A program made the position numbers and the translations under genes. From a bacterium (GTDB lineage: Bacteria; Krumholzibacteriota; Krumholzibacteriia; LZORAL124-64-63), in contig JAAEOA010000358.1 in NCBI GenBank assembly GCA_024223715.1, positions 1 to 64,000 on the forward strand: 64,000 bases of DNA. The letters run 5' to 3'. The notes under the pieces were generated by a model. It had not been told where the DNA came from, made no database searches, and saw nothing but the letters and a program-made list of their open reading frames with translations. Below, in pieces: positions 41,259 through 49,561 of this stretch (the first letter of the stretch is position 1; the number at the start of each line of letters is the position of its first letter).

Positions 41259-41656
41259 GGATGAACCCCCCGCAGTACAGATGGCGGAGCGTAAAAACCT
41301 ACGGGCAGACCCAGCTCCCGCTCCCAGTCTTCCATGCACAAAATGGCTTTGAGATAATCGTTCCAGTTCTGCAAATACAACTGGTGCCTGAATTGGCTCA
41401 AAATACGATTCCATCGAATGAGAGCCCGGGTGGCCCGGTAGTCCATGTGGGTCAAACCCGATCCATCGAGAATAACCCTGAAACCCCGTCCAGCCAATCG
41501 AGGCGCAGTCTTATTGATAACCCGCGCCAGTCCGTCCTCATCCAAAACACCCGAGAGAGCGACCCGTACAGTCAATTCCCTGCTGCTGACCTCAATGTCC
41601 AAATGGCTGCCGTCGGCCTCCTGCCTTACGGACTGTCGGGTCAACTCTCTCGACAT
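41255..41656 (-). CDS. STAS-domain-like protein inserted between mraZ and rsmH
   Basis: 133 residues from the ATG at 41656, with AAGGAG 5-6 nt upstream. The pattern fits a STAS fold: beta strands LDIEVSSRELTVRVAL, a helix with DGLARVINKTAPRLA, a strand with FRVILDGSGLTHMDYRA (where the anti-sigma antagonist phospho-Ser/Thr loop would lie), and a helix with TRALIRWNRIL. There is no membrane segment. The tail (ELGLPVGFYAPPSVLRG) is of unknown role. It stands 40 nt after mraZ and overlaps rsmH (ATGA). A regulatory link to division is inference. Confidence 0.7.
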   Translation of the reverse strand: MSRELTRQSVRQEADGSHLDIEVSSRELTVRVALSGVLDEDGLARVINKTAPRLAGRGFRVILDGSGLTHMDYRATRALIRWNRILSQFRHQLYLQNWNDYLKAILCMEDWERELGLPVGFYAPPSVLRGVHP

Positions 41657-41695
41657 GAGGGCTCCTTCCCTGGTAAAACGCCCATCCGTGGGCAT

Positions 41696-42199
41696 CTATC
41701 CGAAGAAATCGTAGAGGTACTCCTCGCTCGGGGCCTTGTTGCCAGCCGGTCCGGCGACAACCTTGTCGGGTGACCACAATTCCATGTTTTCACCCAAACC
41801 GATTATTACGACTTCTTTTTCTATTCCGATGGCCTGTCTGACCTTCGGAGGTATGGCCACCCGCCCCTGTTTATCAGGAACGAGCATATGGCTGTTTAAA
41901 CTCATGCTGCGTCGGTTGAGAATAAAATTCTCTTTGCTCTGACCTTCGGCCCGACGATTAAAACGGGCCAGCCAGGAATCGTACGGCGAAAGAGCCGTTG
42001 ATCCATGAGGGCCCGGGCTGATCATGTATTTTTCCCTGGATTCGCCTGATTCAGCATCGGTCGCCTCGTCGGCCTCGTTTTCGGCCCGGAACTGAAATGG
42101 CAGATGAAATCGTCCCTTGGCATCCACCTTACGGGTGTATGACCCGTGAAACGTGGCCTTAGGCACTTCATTGGGGGCTGCCGTGGATTCCGAACTCAT
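41696..42199 (-). CDS. mraZ: transcriptional regulator MraZ
   Basis: 167 residues from the ATG at 42199; an open TTG at 42235 lacks a ribosome site. Two SpoVT/AbrB-like domains carry the paired motifs SYTRKVDAKGRFHLPFQFR (near 20) and MLVPDKQGRVAIPPKVRQA (near 105). Between them is an acidic insert (ENEADEATDAESGESREK) longer than usual. MraZ forms rings and binds GTG-rich repeats in front of its own operon to repress it. It heads the dcw operon. Confidence 0.95.
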   Translation of the reverse strand: MSSESTAAPNEVPKATFHGSYTRKVDAKGRFHLPFQFRAENEADEATDAESGESREKYMISPGPHGSTALSPYDSWLARFNRRAEGQSKENFILNRRSMSLNSHMLVPDKQGRVAIPPKVRQAIGIEKEVVIIGLGENMELWSPDKVVAGPAGNKAPSEEYLYDFFG

Positions 42200-42363
42200 T
42201 TTAGTGGGCAGGGCCTTTCTAGCGGCGATGGTCAAAAACTTTGTGTCGGGCGGAAGTGTTAGGCGTCTAACTCATTATTTGGCACTGGTTATAGAGTTTT
42301 TCAGAATTTTCGAAATGACCCGAATCGCGTCCTTGCGTTTCCGATGCCCCTCCTTGGGCAGTC

Positions 42364-42410
42364 ACTCCACCACTCCGAAATCCTCCACTTTTCACCTAAA
42401 ACCTCCACCC
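42364..42410 (-). promoter_or_regulatory. GTGGAGG repeats, candidate MraZ operator
   Basis: On -, GTGGAGG occurs twice and GTGGAGT once, about 20 nt apart, with AGGTG between. They lie just downstream of the -10 box of the mraZ promoter. Known MraZ operators are short TGGG/GTGG-type direct repeats near the start of mraZ transcription, so placement and base content fit; the spacing is wider than in E. coli. Confidence 0.5.
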
Positions 42411-42419
42411 GACTACCGG

Positions 42420-42448
42420 AGAATACCCAAAGTGACCAACAGTGTCAA
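42420..42448 (-). promoter_or_regulatory. sigma70-type promoter for the mraZ/dcw operon
   Basis: On -, a perfect TTGACA (42448-42443) is followed after exactly 17 nt by TATTCT (42425-42420, four of six). The start of transcription would be near 42413, giving a leader of about 210 nt that contains the candidate MraZ repeats. Confidence 0.65.
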
Positions 42449-42487
42449 CCGTGTTTTATAAAATATTTCACTTTTTTTGAGAAAGGT

Positions 42488-42496
42488 TGTGGATAA
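42488..42496. promoter_or_regulatory. perfect DnaA-box 9-mer
   Basis: TGTGGATAA, the complement of the consensus TTATCCACA, lies 40 nt upstream of the mraZ -35 box beside an A/T-rich stretch. Only one box was seen, so it is not an origin by itself. It could link DnaA to division gene expression or be chance. Confidence 0.45.
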
Positions 42497-42600
42497 GTGC
42501 CAAAACCTCCTGTTTGGGTGGTGTGGAGGAAAGTGGCGTTGGTTTTTTGGGGTGAATCTTTTGGGAAGTTAATTGACGACCCATTTTTTTGACATTATTT

Positions 42601-42609
42601 TGATATAAT
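42601..42609 (+). promoter_or_regulatory. extended -10 promoter for the DUF2007/zinc-ribbon gene
   Basis: TG-A-TATAAT is a perfect extended -10 element with the TG at 42601-42602 and the hexamer at 42604-42609. No good -35 lies 17 nt upstream, which extended -10 promoters tolerate. Transcription would start near 42616, giving a leader of about 40 nt. Confidence 0.65.
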
Positions 42610-42654
42610 AAAGCGTTATGGAATTGGACCATATTTGACCCACCGGAGGGCCCC

Positions 42655-42975
42655 ATGCGGGACGGAATGAGCATCATTAAAAGTTATACCAACGAAACCG
42701 AAGCCCAGATTGCCTTGGAATATCTTAAAGCCCTGGACATCACCGCTGTGATTGAAGCCGATAATTGTGGCGGCATGCGTCCGCATATGGATCTGACTTG
42801 CGGGGTTCACTTGCTGGTCGCAGGGCTGGATTGTGAAAAGGCGGCAGCTGTTCTAAAGGAATCGCCAGAACAATCTGACGCCCAACCATGGACGTGTGCA
42901 GGATGTGGAGAGAATATTGAGGCAGGATTTGATGCTTGCTGGAAGTGTGGAAACAAACATTTGGGTAAGCAATAG
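42655..42975 (+). CDS. DUF2007-type protein with C-terminal zinc ribbon
   Basis: 106 residues. Residues 6-68 match the DUF2007 (putative signal transducing) fold: IIKSYTNETEAQIALEYLKALDI, AVIEADNCGG, VHLLVAGLDCEKAAAVL. Residues 79-101 form a Cys4 zinc ribbon, C-x2-C then C-x2-C with ten residues between (WTCAGCGEN, CWKCGN). GGAGG lies 5 nt before the ATG at 42655; an ATG at 42667 is the alternative. It is divergent from mraZ and shares its control region. Function is unknown. Confidence 0.8.
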   Translation: MRDGMSIIKSYTNETEAQIALEYLKALDITAVIEADNCGGMRPHMDLTCGVHLLVAGLDCEKAAAVLKESPEQSDAQPWTCAGCGENIEAGFDACWKCGNKHLGKQ

Positions 42976-42996
42976 CTGTTGCCTGCCCCCAAAGGC

Positions 42997-44085
42997 CTAA
43001 TCCTCCACTTCAAATACCGCCCACTCTTGCAAACGCCCCGAGTTCGCCTCAAAGATTGCATACCCCTGGTCATAAGTATTCAAAGCCCCCTGCCTGGCCA
43101 AAACTCCAAAATACCCGTGCTCAAAATCAATAAACGGATAGGCTCCATAGGCACCTGGGCTGGAAATCCTCGTGGTTTCCGAACAATTGAATTGACTGCT
43201 ATGGCATTCGATCCAATTGCCAAAGCCATAATGCCAATCTTCGTTCAAAGCGAACACTGAAGGAGAGTAGCCAATTTCTGCGGCCCCTATCTGGTCCTGG
43301 GTCATCTGGTCCACCATTTCGGGTGAAAGAATCTGGCCTTTGTATAAAGCTTCCAAAAATTCAACATATTCATCTGCAGACCAATGCATGCCCCCGGCAA
43401 GTCTTGGATTTTGCAACGAGGGTAAATCATAGGCAGCTCCGCTGAACAATTCGGTAGAACCTTGAAAAGCAGTGAAAAATTCCTGCCAATCATTGTACGC
43501 ACCAGCGACAACGGCCATCAGTCCAGCCACCTGCAAATGAGCCCCGGCATAATAAAATTCTTCACCAGGAACGCCGGCTTCAATATTCAGGGCAGCAATT
43601 TCGTCTATGCAATCTTCAAAATCGTGGAACCCCAAATTAGTGCAGAAAGGATCTTCATTAAGGCCAGAGGTGAAATTTAGAAGGTGACGCAGCTCAATGG
43701 CGGCCAGGTTTCCTTCCTGGGGCCAGTTTTCAATAAAATCCTGAGGGTGGCTATTGAGGTTAAGGCTTCCTTCTTCCACCAGTGTTAAAATCATGACCGC
43801 TGTCACCAGCTTGGAAGTTGATGCCGATTTATAAAGGGTAGATTCGGTTGATTCACCGGTGCTATGGGAAAATGACCGACCGGAAAACGTTTTTACGAGC
43901 AGGGTGAAATCGGCATCTGTTGTCAGAGCATCGAGTTCTGTGCGGAGGTTTTCTTCGATAGCCGCGAGGGTAGGCGGTGATTCGCCTGGGGGGTCTGCTG
44001 GAGTTTCGTTTGAGCAGCTGGCTAGCAGCAGTAAAAAGAGAAGCCCAAGCAGAGCCTCAGTTGTTTGGATTTTCCCAATGACCAT
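42997..44085 (-). CDS. serine-hydrolase (beta-lactamase fold) lipoprotein
   Basis: 362 residues from the ATG at 44085. The signal peptide ends in a lipobox, LASC with Cys24 (LLFLLLLASCSNE), so the mature protein is membrane-anchored. The active-site motif S-T-S-K is at 89-92 (YKSASTSKL), and a Tyr motif (EFYYAGAHLQ) takes the place of YxN. This is the class C beta-lactamase/PBP4* family, which includes esterases, D-aminopeptidases and peptidoglycan-acting enzymes; the substrate is not readable. The gene stands alone, convergent with the DUF2007 gene. Confidence 0.83.
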   Translation of the reverse strand: MVIGKIQTTEALLGLLFLLLLASCSNETPADPPGESPPTLAAIEENLRTELDALTTDADFTLLVKTFSGRSFSHSTGESTESTLYKSASTSKLVTAVMILTLVEEGSLNLNSHPQDFIENWPQEGNLAAIELRHLLNFTSGLNEDPFCTNLGFHDFEDCIDEIAALNIEAGVPGEEFYYAGAHLQVAGLMAVVAGAYNDWQEFFTAFQGSTELFSGAAYDLPSLQNPRLAGGMHWSADEYVEFLEALYKGQILSPEMVDQMTQDQIGAAEIGYSPSVFALNEDWHYGFGNWIECHSSQFNCSETTRISSPGAYGAYPFIDFEHGYFGVLARQGALNTYDQGYAIFEANSGRLQEWAVFEVED

Positions 44086-44247
44086 TCGTGGATCCTGTCT
44101 TTCCGCTGGAAACCTTAAACACCTGAACATGACATATTATTTTATTCCTCGAAAATATAGGATTGGATTCCCACTGGACCCCAGTTCTATCTGGCGTACT
44201 GATTCACATTCCTGAAACTCAGGTCTCTGAATAGCCGCCGATTGTAG

Positions 44248-44323
44248 ATTTCACCAAACAACAACCCCCACCCCCAACTCACCACACACCTCTCACTTCC
44301 TCCCCATCAACCTCTTCCCCCAA
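44248..44323 (-). other. 76-nt tract with no C on the transcript (no G on +)
   Basis: From 44248 to 44323 the + strand has no G at all, so the - transcript is C-free and rich in G, with runs of five, four, five and five G. It covers the last codons of the Wzx-like gene and the following untranslated stretch. It might form G-quadruplexes or, in antisense, act as a C-rich Rho-loading site. Nothing else was recognised in the 207-nt gap 44086-44292. Confidence 0.6.
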
Positions 44324-45660
44324 GCCCTGCGCCGCCCAAGAAAAATCCGACCCCACGAAAATCCAGTAACTAAATGAAACCGGATCAGCATCATGGACGA
44401 TCCCACCGCATATGCAATGGAACTGGACCAAGCCGCACCCACGGCTCCATGCCGGGGAATTAAATAAAAGGCCGCCACCAAATTCACAGCCACCGTCAAA
44501 GCGCTGGCCTGGGTATTCCAGTGAGGCTTGCCCCGGCCAATAAAGTCTCCAGCCAAAACCGCCCCGGGAGCAAAGGCAATAATACCTGGCAACAAAGCCC
44601 GCATCGAATCACCTGAAGCAGAATACGCGCCACCAGCCAGAAAGCCCAACAACGGGTCAGCCAGAAAATACAAAGGCAAACCGGCGGCAATTGTCAACAA
44701 CAACCCAACTCGCAAAGCGCGGGCAGCTGTTCTGTCCCGATCAGGATCACCTTGATTTCGAGCCGAGCTATGAACAAGCAAGGGTGTCAACGCACCAGGC
44801 AGCAACCAAAGAATTTCTCCCACATAAACGGCTACTGAATAAATGCCCACTTCAGCAGCGCCTTTGAAATGTTCCAGAAGTCCCTGGTCAAGGCGAAGCA
44901 AAAGGAAATAGGCCACTGCAGAAATCTGTCCCAGCCAGCCATTTTTCAGGTTAAAAAGGATGAGTTTCAAACGACTGCGTTGGTGCAAATCTTCCGGTAA
45001 ATCTTCAGGATTGACCGATCCGGCAATGCCTTCTTTCACCGGTTCAGGATGAGAGCGCCGCTTCAAATCTCGAAGGAGAATAATCAGAGCAGCCACAGCC
45101 CCCATGAACTGAGCGGTGGCAAAAGCACCTACTGCTTTGCCTAAAGTTAATTCACCTAAATACCAGAGAATAATAATAACCAGGAAGTGTCCAAGGGCCC
45201 TAAAACCGTTGACAGCAGCGGAAATAACTAAACGTCCGCGAGCCAACAAGTCGTAGGAGAAAATTTCAAATCCGAGAATTGAGGCCGCCGCAACAGCCGT
45301 GGCAAAACCCAGCCCTGGGAACCAGCCCAGGTGATCAGCAAAAAACAGAGCCATCTGCCCCGATAAGGTCATGAAGGCCAGGAACCCCATAATGATTACC
45401 ATGGATCCGGCCCAGATTAATTGCGCGCTGACCATGCGCATGGCCGGAACCTTGTCCTGCCGTAAAGGCGGGACTGCTGCCAACCCCATACCGCCACCGA
45501 GCAAAGAGCCCAGCAACATTGCCACGGCAACGGTCAGGCTGTAATGGCCCTGGCCGGTGGGCCCGAGAGTATGGGCCACCACCATAACCACTGCGGCGTT
45601 GGCCAGAACCTGCCCCACCCGGCTGAAGAGAATGCGGGCTGCTGCCCGGAACAATCTCAT
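44293..45660 (-). CDS. polysaccharide flippase (Wzx/MATE-like)
   Basis: 455 residues with about twelve to fourteen membrane helices. It begins MRLFRAAARILFSRVGQVLANA, and later has ARNQGDPDRDRTAARALR and FIGRGKPHWNTQASALTVAVNL, the pattern of Polysacc_synt/MVF-type flippases. These move lipid-linked repeat units across the inner membrane. A hydrophilic loop of about 40 residues (KRRSHPEPVKEGIAGS) divides the two halves. The ATG overlaps the stop of the FemAB-like gene by 4 nt. It is the last gene of the long operon. Confidence 0.88.
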   Translation of the reverse strand: MRLFRAAARILFSRVGQVLANAAVVMVVAHTLGPTGQGHYSLTVAVAMLLGSLLGGGMGLAAVPPLRQDKVPAMRMVSAQLIWAGSMVIIMGFLAFMTLSGQMALFFADHLGWFPGLGFATAVAAASILGFEIFSYDLLARGRLVISAAVNGFRALGHFLVIIILWYLGELTLGKAVGAFATAQFMGAVAALIILLRDLKRRSHPEPVKEGIAGSVNPEDLPEDLHQRSRLKLILFNLKNGWLGQISAVAYFLLLRLDQGLLEHFKGAAEVGIYSVAVYVGEILWLLPGALTPLLVHSSARNQGDPDRDRTAARALRVGLLLTIAAGLPLYFLADPLLGFLAGGAYSASGDSMRALLPGIIAFAPGAVLAGDFIGRGKPHWNTQASALTVAVNLVAAFYLIPRHGAVGAAWSSSIAYAVGSSMMLIRFHLVTGFSWGRIFLGRRRAWGKRLMGRK

Positions 45661-46799
45661 GGTTTATTTTTTTCGTTGGGGTTATTTGAATCTGAACCAT
45701 CATGCCAGCGCTCGGCAGAGTCATGGTTTTGGCCAGGACGCAATCCTTGTAACAAATTACGACCTTTACGCAGAATTTTCATTCCCATGGAATCATGCGA
45801 ATAATGCCCACGCATTTCACCTTGGGCACCAAAGTGTTTTTTAAATCCCTGCAAAGACACCACGCCGCCGCTACCTCCCAAATCAAGGACTCGAGCCTGC
45901 CGTCGGCATGACTCTTCAATGTCACCCCAAACCGCCAAAGTTGCTGGAAAATGAGTTCGGGCATATTCCGGATCAGTGACGCCATTCCAGGCAATGACCC
46001 GATCCTGCCAATGCAGATTCAAATGCCCGCCAATCACTTTATCCTCAACCATGACGCAGGTAAAGAAGGTTCGGCGATTTCCATGGCTGTCGGTTGCCGG
46101 GTCGGCCAACAGGGCTTGCAAAAAGGCAAGCGGTGAGGGTTCAATGCCCCACACCCGACTGGCATTTTCATAAATGGGATAATAAGCTGACAGCAAATCG
46201 GGATCGTTGGTAATTTTAACGTGGGCATTGCGACGCAGAGCACGGTTGCGTTCGTTTCGCTTGTTCTTTTTCATGAGCTGCATTTCCACAAAATCCAGCC
46301 CCTGTTCCAGGGGAATTACTGCAGCAGGTGTTTCTTCATATTGCCATTGAATGGAAGTGCCGACCAACCAGTCAGAGCATTGCAATTGCTGGGCATGATT
46401 CAACGAGAGGCAAACCGTACCCAGATCTCGCCCGCGCAAAGTCACGTATTCTTCCATCAGTTGGTTAAAAACTTCCCGCCGATGAGCGGAGTTAAAATCT
46501 GCAGATAATAGCGGGCCGCCGCTGGTCCCTTCAATGCTGCTTTCCCATCGTGCGACTGGTTTGGTCCGCAGGATACAAGCCAAGCCACCGGCCAAACGGC
46601 CCTCAGCCCTGGCGGTCAGCCAAAAAAGCTGTCGATCCGGATGATATTTGGCTGCGCTTTCGAGCCAATGACGTGTGTGGAAATAATCGCTGCAGGGATC
46701 TGAAGCGAGCAACTCATCCCAGTCCTCAGGCGCAGGCCCGGACTGATCAATAACCAGATTCAAAGCCGAGTCACTATTGTTGCCATCTGCTGTACCCAT
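45657..46799 (-). CDS. FemAB/GNAT-like acyl- or aminoacyltransferase
   Basis: 380 residues. The N-terminal half resembles the FemAB fold (DYFHTRHWLESAAKYHPDRQLFWLTARAEGRLAGGLACI). A central basic helix follows (MKKNKRNERNRALRRNAHVKI), then the second GNAT-like part (FFTCVMVEDKVIGGHLNLHW, LDLGGSGG, LQGFKKHFGAQ). This is the GNAT/BioF2-like set seen in capsule clusters, where it acylates an amino-sugar or adds an amino acid. The aminotransferase just upstream would supply such an amino-sugar. Substrate not shown. Confidence 0.75.
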   Translation of the reverse strand: MGTADGNNSDSALNLVIDQSGPAPEDWDELLASDPCSDYFHTRHWLESAAKYHPDRQLFWLTARAEGRLAGGLACILRTKPVARWESSIEGTSGGPLLSADFNSAHRREVFNQLMEEYVTLRGRDLGTVCLSLNHAQQLQCSDWLVGTSIQWQYEETPAAVIPLEQGLDFVEMQLMKKNKRNERNRALRRNAHVKITNDPDLLSAYYPIYENASRVWGIEPSPLAFLQALLADPATDSHGNRRTFFTCVMVEDKVIGGHLNLHWQDRVIAWNGVTDPEYARTHFPATLAVWGDIEESCRRQARVLDLGGSGGVVSLQGFKKHFGAQGEMRGHYSHDSMGMKILRKGRNLLQGLRPGQNHDSAERWHDGSDSNNPNEKNKP

Positions 46800-48007
46800 C
46801 AGATCATTCTGCTCTCAACACTTTTTTTAACCACTTCAATAACATCGGCAACATCGTCATCGGTCATGCCGGGAAACAACGGCAAACTGACAGCTTGCTG
46901 ATAATATTTTTCCGTCTCAGGCAGCTGGGTGGAAAAATCATGTCCCTCAAAAACCGTACCCTCAGAATTAAATGCCGGGTGATGATGCAAGGGAATAAAG
47001 TGCACCGAGGAGCCAATGCGATTGGCTGAAAGATCAGCAATCAAACCGTCTCGACCACCTTCAATAACCGCATCATCAAGACGCAGAACATAAAGATGCC
47101 AAGCATGTGTGGCCCAATCCGCTTCACTGGGCAAAACCATTCCAGGCAACTTTGCAAATGCCTTATTAAACATGCCGGCAATTTCCGCTCGCCGCCCCAT
47201 GAACTCATCGGCCCGACCCAGCTGTACCATGCCCAGAGCCGCTGCAGGATCTCCCAAATGGAACTTATAACCCACAGCCACCACTTCATAATACCAGCGG
47301 CCTTTGTCGCCGTATCGTTGCCAGGCGTTGCCATCCATTCCATGGAAACTCAGCAGATGAAGTTTTTCAGCCATTTCTTCATGACGGGTCGTCACCAGGC
47401 CACCATCGCCGGTGGTGATGCACTTTGTGGCATAAAAACTAAAGACTGTAGCATCGCCAAAACCACCCACTCGTTCGCCATCAACGGCAGCACCAAAACT
47501 GTGGGCCGCATCTTCCATTACCATGATGTCGTGTTTTTTGGCGATGGCCAAAATTTCCTTGATACGACAAGGGTGTCCCGCCATGTGAACCGGGACCACA
47601 GCTTTGGTTCGTTCAGTAATGTGTTTTTCAAAAGATGCAGGATCCAGCCCCAGATTTTGGGGATCCAAATCGGCAAGAACGGGCGTGGCTCCACAGTGAA
47701 TCACCGCCGTCAAGGTTGCGATAAAAGTCATCGCTGGCAGGATGACTTCATCGCCTTCGCCCACTCCCATGGCTTTTAAAGTCAGGAACAATCCTGCTGA
47801 ACAACTGGCTACCGGAACAGCGCAGGGAACATTCAAATATTCGGCACAGGCGTCTCCAAATTCACGGACTTTCGGACCGTAGGTCAGCCATCCGGAGCGC
47901 AGCACGTCGGTCACTGCATCAATTTCTTCCTGGCCTACATCAGGTTTGAAAAAAGGCAACGCCTCTTCCCGCTTGATGAATACCTGTCCATTTTTTCCAT
48001 CGCTCAT
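46799..48007 (-). CDS. DegT/DnrJ/EryC1/StrS sugar aminotransferase
   Basis: 402 residues from the ATG at 48007 (a GTG at 48034 is the alternative). Typical marks: PAMTFIATLTAVIHCGATPV, VMEDAAHSFGA with the PLP-nitrogen-binding Asp166, and SFYATKCITTGDGG with the Schiff-base Lys195. The family transfers an amino group to a keto-sugar nucleotide in the cytoplasm. It follows a WbpM/CapD-like dehydratase by 37 nt, which would supply the 4-keto sugar, and its stop overlaps the FemAB-like start (TGATG). Confidence 0.95.
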   Translation of the reverse strand: MSDGKNGQVFIKREEALPFFKPDVGQEEIDAVTDVLRSGWLTYGPKVREFGDACAEYLNVPCAVPVASCSAGLFLTLKAMGVGEGDEVILPAMTFIATLTAVIHCGATPVLADLDPQNLGLDPASFEKHITERTKAVVPVHMAGHPCRIKEILAIAKKHDIMVMEDAAHSFGAAVDGERVGGFGDATVFSFYATKCITTGDGGLVTTRHEEMAEKLHLLSFHGMDGNAWQRYGDKGRWYYEVVAVGYKFHLGDPAAALGMVQLGRADEFMGRRAEIAGMFNKAFAKLPGMVLPSEADWATHAWHLYVLRLDDAVIEGGRDGLIADLSANRIGSSVHFIPLHHHPAFNSEGTVFEGHDFSTQLPETEKYYQQAVSLPLFPGMTDDDVADVIEVVKKSVESRMI

Positions 48008-48044
48008 ATTGATCAGCTTTCCCCAAAACGGCACACAGCCATCT

Positions 48045-49544
48045 TTAAAACAAATCGGGCCCTTGGGCCAGTGTTGATTGATTGAGTGTCTTGGCCAGCC
48101 ATAGACGTAAATTTTCCACGTCTCCGGCCAAAGCCAAATCGCAACCGGTTTTCAGATCTTTCGCGTCCATCAGGTCACGACCGTTTGCAGGTTTGGTTTT
48201 CCTGATAAGTGCGTGGTCGCTTCTCAACAGGTCTTCGTAATCTTCATTCAAAGATTCGTGCAGTTTTTCACCCGGACGCAAACCGGTAATATTAATACCC
48301 GGGCCGGTATCAATTCCGGCGGGATCGTATCCGCTAAGAACCAGAAGGTTTTCCGCCAGCTCAAGAATGGAAACAGGGTTACCCATTTCCAGAATATAAG
48401 TTGTTCCCTGTTCACCCATGACCATGGCTTCAATAACCAGCAAAGCCGCCTCGCGAATGGTCATGAAATACCGGGTCATTCGTTTATCGGTCACGGGCAA
48501 AGGCAGCCCCGCGGCAATGCGTTTGACAAAGAAAGGCACTACCGAGCCACGGCTTCCAAGAACATTGCCAAAACGAACGATCATAAAACGAGTGCTGTCA
48601 GATTCGGCGGCCGCCGTTCGCACAACCATTTCAGCCATTTTTTTGGTAGCCCCCATTACGCTTGAGGGGCACACCGCTTTATCCGTACTGATCAGGACAA
48701 ATCGCTCGGCTCCCACACGGGTGGCAAATCGAGTCAGATTTTTGGTTCCGCCAACATTAACCAATACCGCTTCTTCGGGATTGTCTTCCATTAACGGAAC
48801 ATGCTTATGAGCGGCGGCATGCAGAATAATGTCACAAGCCAGACGAGGTTCTTTTTTCCCAGACAAACAACCGGACAGATTTTCCAGTCGAACAGCATCG
48901 CGCACATCGGCAATGACGGGAATCAGTTTGGTCTTGCCTCGCAAGGGTTCCAGCTCAGCAACCATTTCAAAAATGCTATTCTCACCACGGCCCAAAAGGA
49001 TTAAGTGGCTCGGTTGCAAAGAAATAATTTGCCGACACAATTCGCCGCCAATGGATCCACCAGCGCCGGTAACCAATACCCTTTTTCCCATTACCACCGA
49101 GGCTGCAGCCTGGTCATGAAAAACTACAGTTTCACGACCCAGTAAATGTTCGGGCTGCACATCGGCCACCTGTTCAAAATGAACATCGCCTTCAATTATT
49201 GCCCGCAGGCCGGGAACTAACCGAAAGGGCAGGCCTGCTCTTTTACACAAAATAACCAGACGGCGAACCAAACGCCCCCCGGATGAAGGAATGGCCAGCA
49301 AAACTTCCTGGGCCCCGGTATCGTCTGCCACTTGCAGCAAATCATCGCAGCCTCCGCGCACAGGCAAACCGCAAATTTCTTTCCCTATGAGTTGAGGATC
49401 GTCGTCCAGAAAAGCAACCGGCTGCACGGATAATTTATCCCTTTGGATCTCTTGTACCAAAGACTGACCGGCAACACCTGCACCCACCACGAGAAGACGT
49501 GTTGGTGCACCGTTTTTCCCGGAATCCTTTCCGGTTCCTGCCAT
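48045..49544 (-). CDS. WbpM/CapD-like nucleotide-sugar dehydratase, short form without membrane helices
   Basis: 499 residues from the ATG at 49544, with GGAGG 5 nt upstream. Residues 15-130 are a Rossmann-like CoA-binding domain (LLVVGAGVAGQSLVQEIQ). The SDR domain starts near 150 with LVTGAGGSIGGEL. The active site reads STDKAVCPSSVMGATKKMAE, where Met replaces Tyr in the M-x3-K motif, as in WbpM. ILHAAAHKHVPLMEDNP and GLRPGEKLHESL also match. Typical family members have four N-terminal membrane helices and 600 or more residues; here they are missing. It should make a 4-keto-6-deoxy sugar from UDP-GlcNAc. Confidence 0.93.
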   Translation of the reverse strand: MAGTGKDSGKNGAPTRLLVVGAGVAGQSLVQEIQRDKLSVQPVAFLDDDPQLIGKEICGLPVRGGCDDLLQVADDTGAQEVLLAIPSSGGRLVRRLVILCKRAGLPFRLVPGLRAIIEGDVHFEQVADVQPEHLLGRETVVFHDQAAASVVMGKRVLVTGAGGSIGGELCRQIISLQPSHLILLGRGENSIFEMVAELEPLRGKTKLIPVIADVRDAVRLENLSGCLSGKKEPRLACDIILHAAAHKHVPLMEDNPEEAVLVNVGGTKNLTRFATRVGAERFVLISTDKAVCPSSVMGATKKMAEMVVRTAAAESDSTRFMIVRFGNVLGSRGSVVPFFVKRIAAGLPLPVTDKRMTRYFMTIREAALLVIEAMVMGEQGTTYILEMGNPVSILELAENLLVLSGYDPAGIDTGPGINITGLRPGEKLHESLNEDYEDLLRSDHALIRKTKPANGRDLMDAKDLKTGCDLALAGDVENLRLWLAKTLNQSTLAQGPDLF

Positions 49545-49561
49545 GGGGTCCTCCCGATAGA

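Larger units (their letters stand above)
42200..42654. promoter_or_regulatory. 455-nt divergent control region between mraZ and a DUF2007 gene
   Basis: No gene is seen here. From left to right it holds the mraZ leader, GTGGAGG repeats on - (42364-42410), the mraZ promoter (42420-42448), an A/T-rich stretch (42450-42480), a DnaA box (42488-42496), a G-rich stretch on + with another GTGGAGG and AAAGTGG (42511-42570), and an extended -10 promoter for the right-hand gene (42601-42609). Each is listed separately where it can be supported. Confidence 0.75.

Noticed and set aside
42450-42500. replication origin near mraZ
   Set aside because: Only one DnaA box beside an A/T-rich stretch was found; origins carry clusters of boxes, and no dnaA or dnaN is near.
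42511-42570. RNase P RNA-like GGAGGAAAG in the mraZ divergent gap
   Set aside because: Only a few bases resemble the conserved RNase P core; the paired helices are missing and the gap also holds two promoters.
42364-42570. CRISPR array from the repeated GTGGAGG units
   Set aside because: The units are 7 nt, unevenly spaced and on both strands; there are no repeat-spacer units of CRISPR size and no cas genes.
44131-44247. tRNA gene in the gap after the lipoprotein gene
   Set aside because: No cloverleaf, no GTTCRA T-loop motif and no CCA-type end could be built from it.
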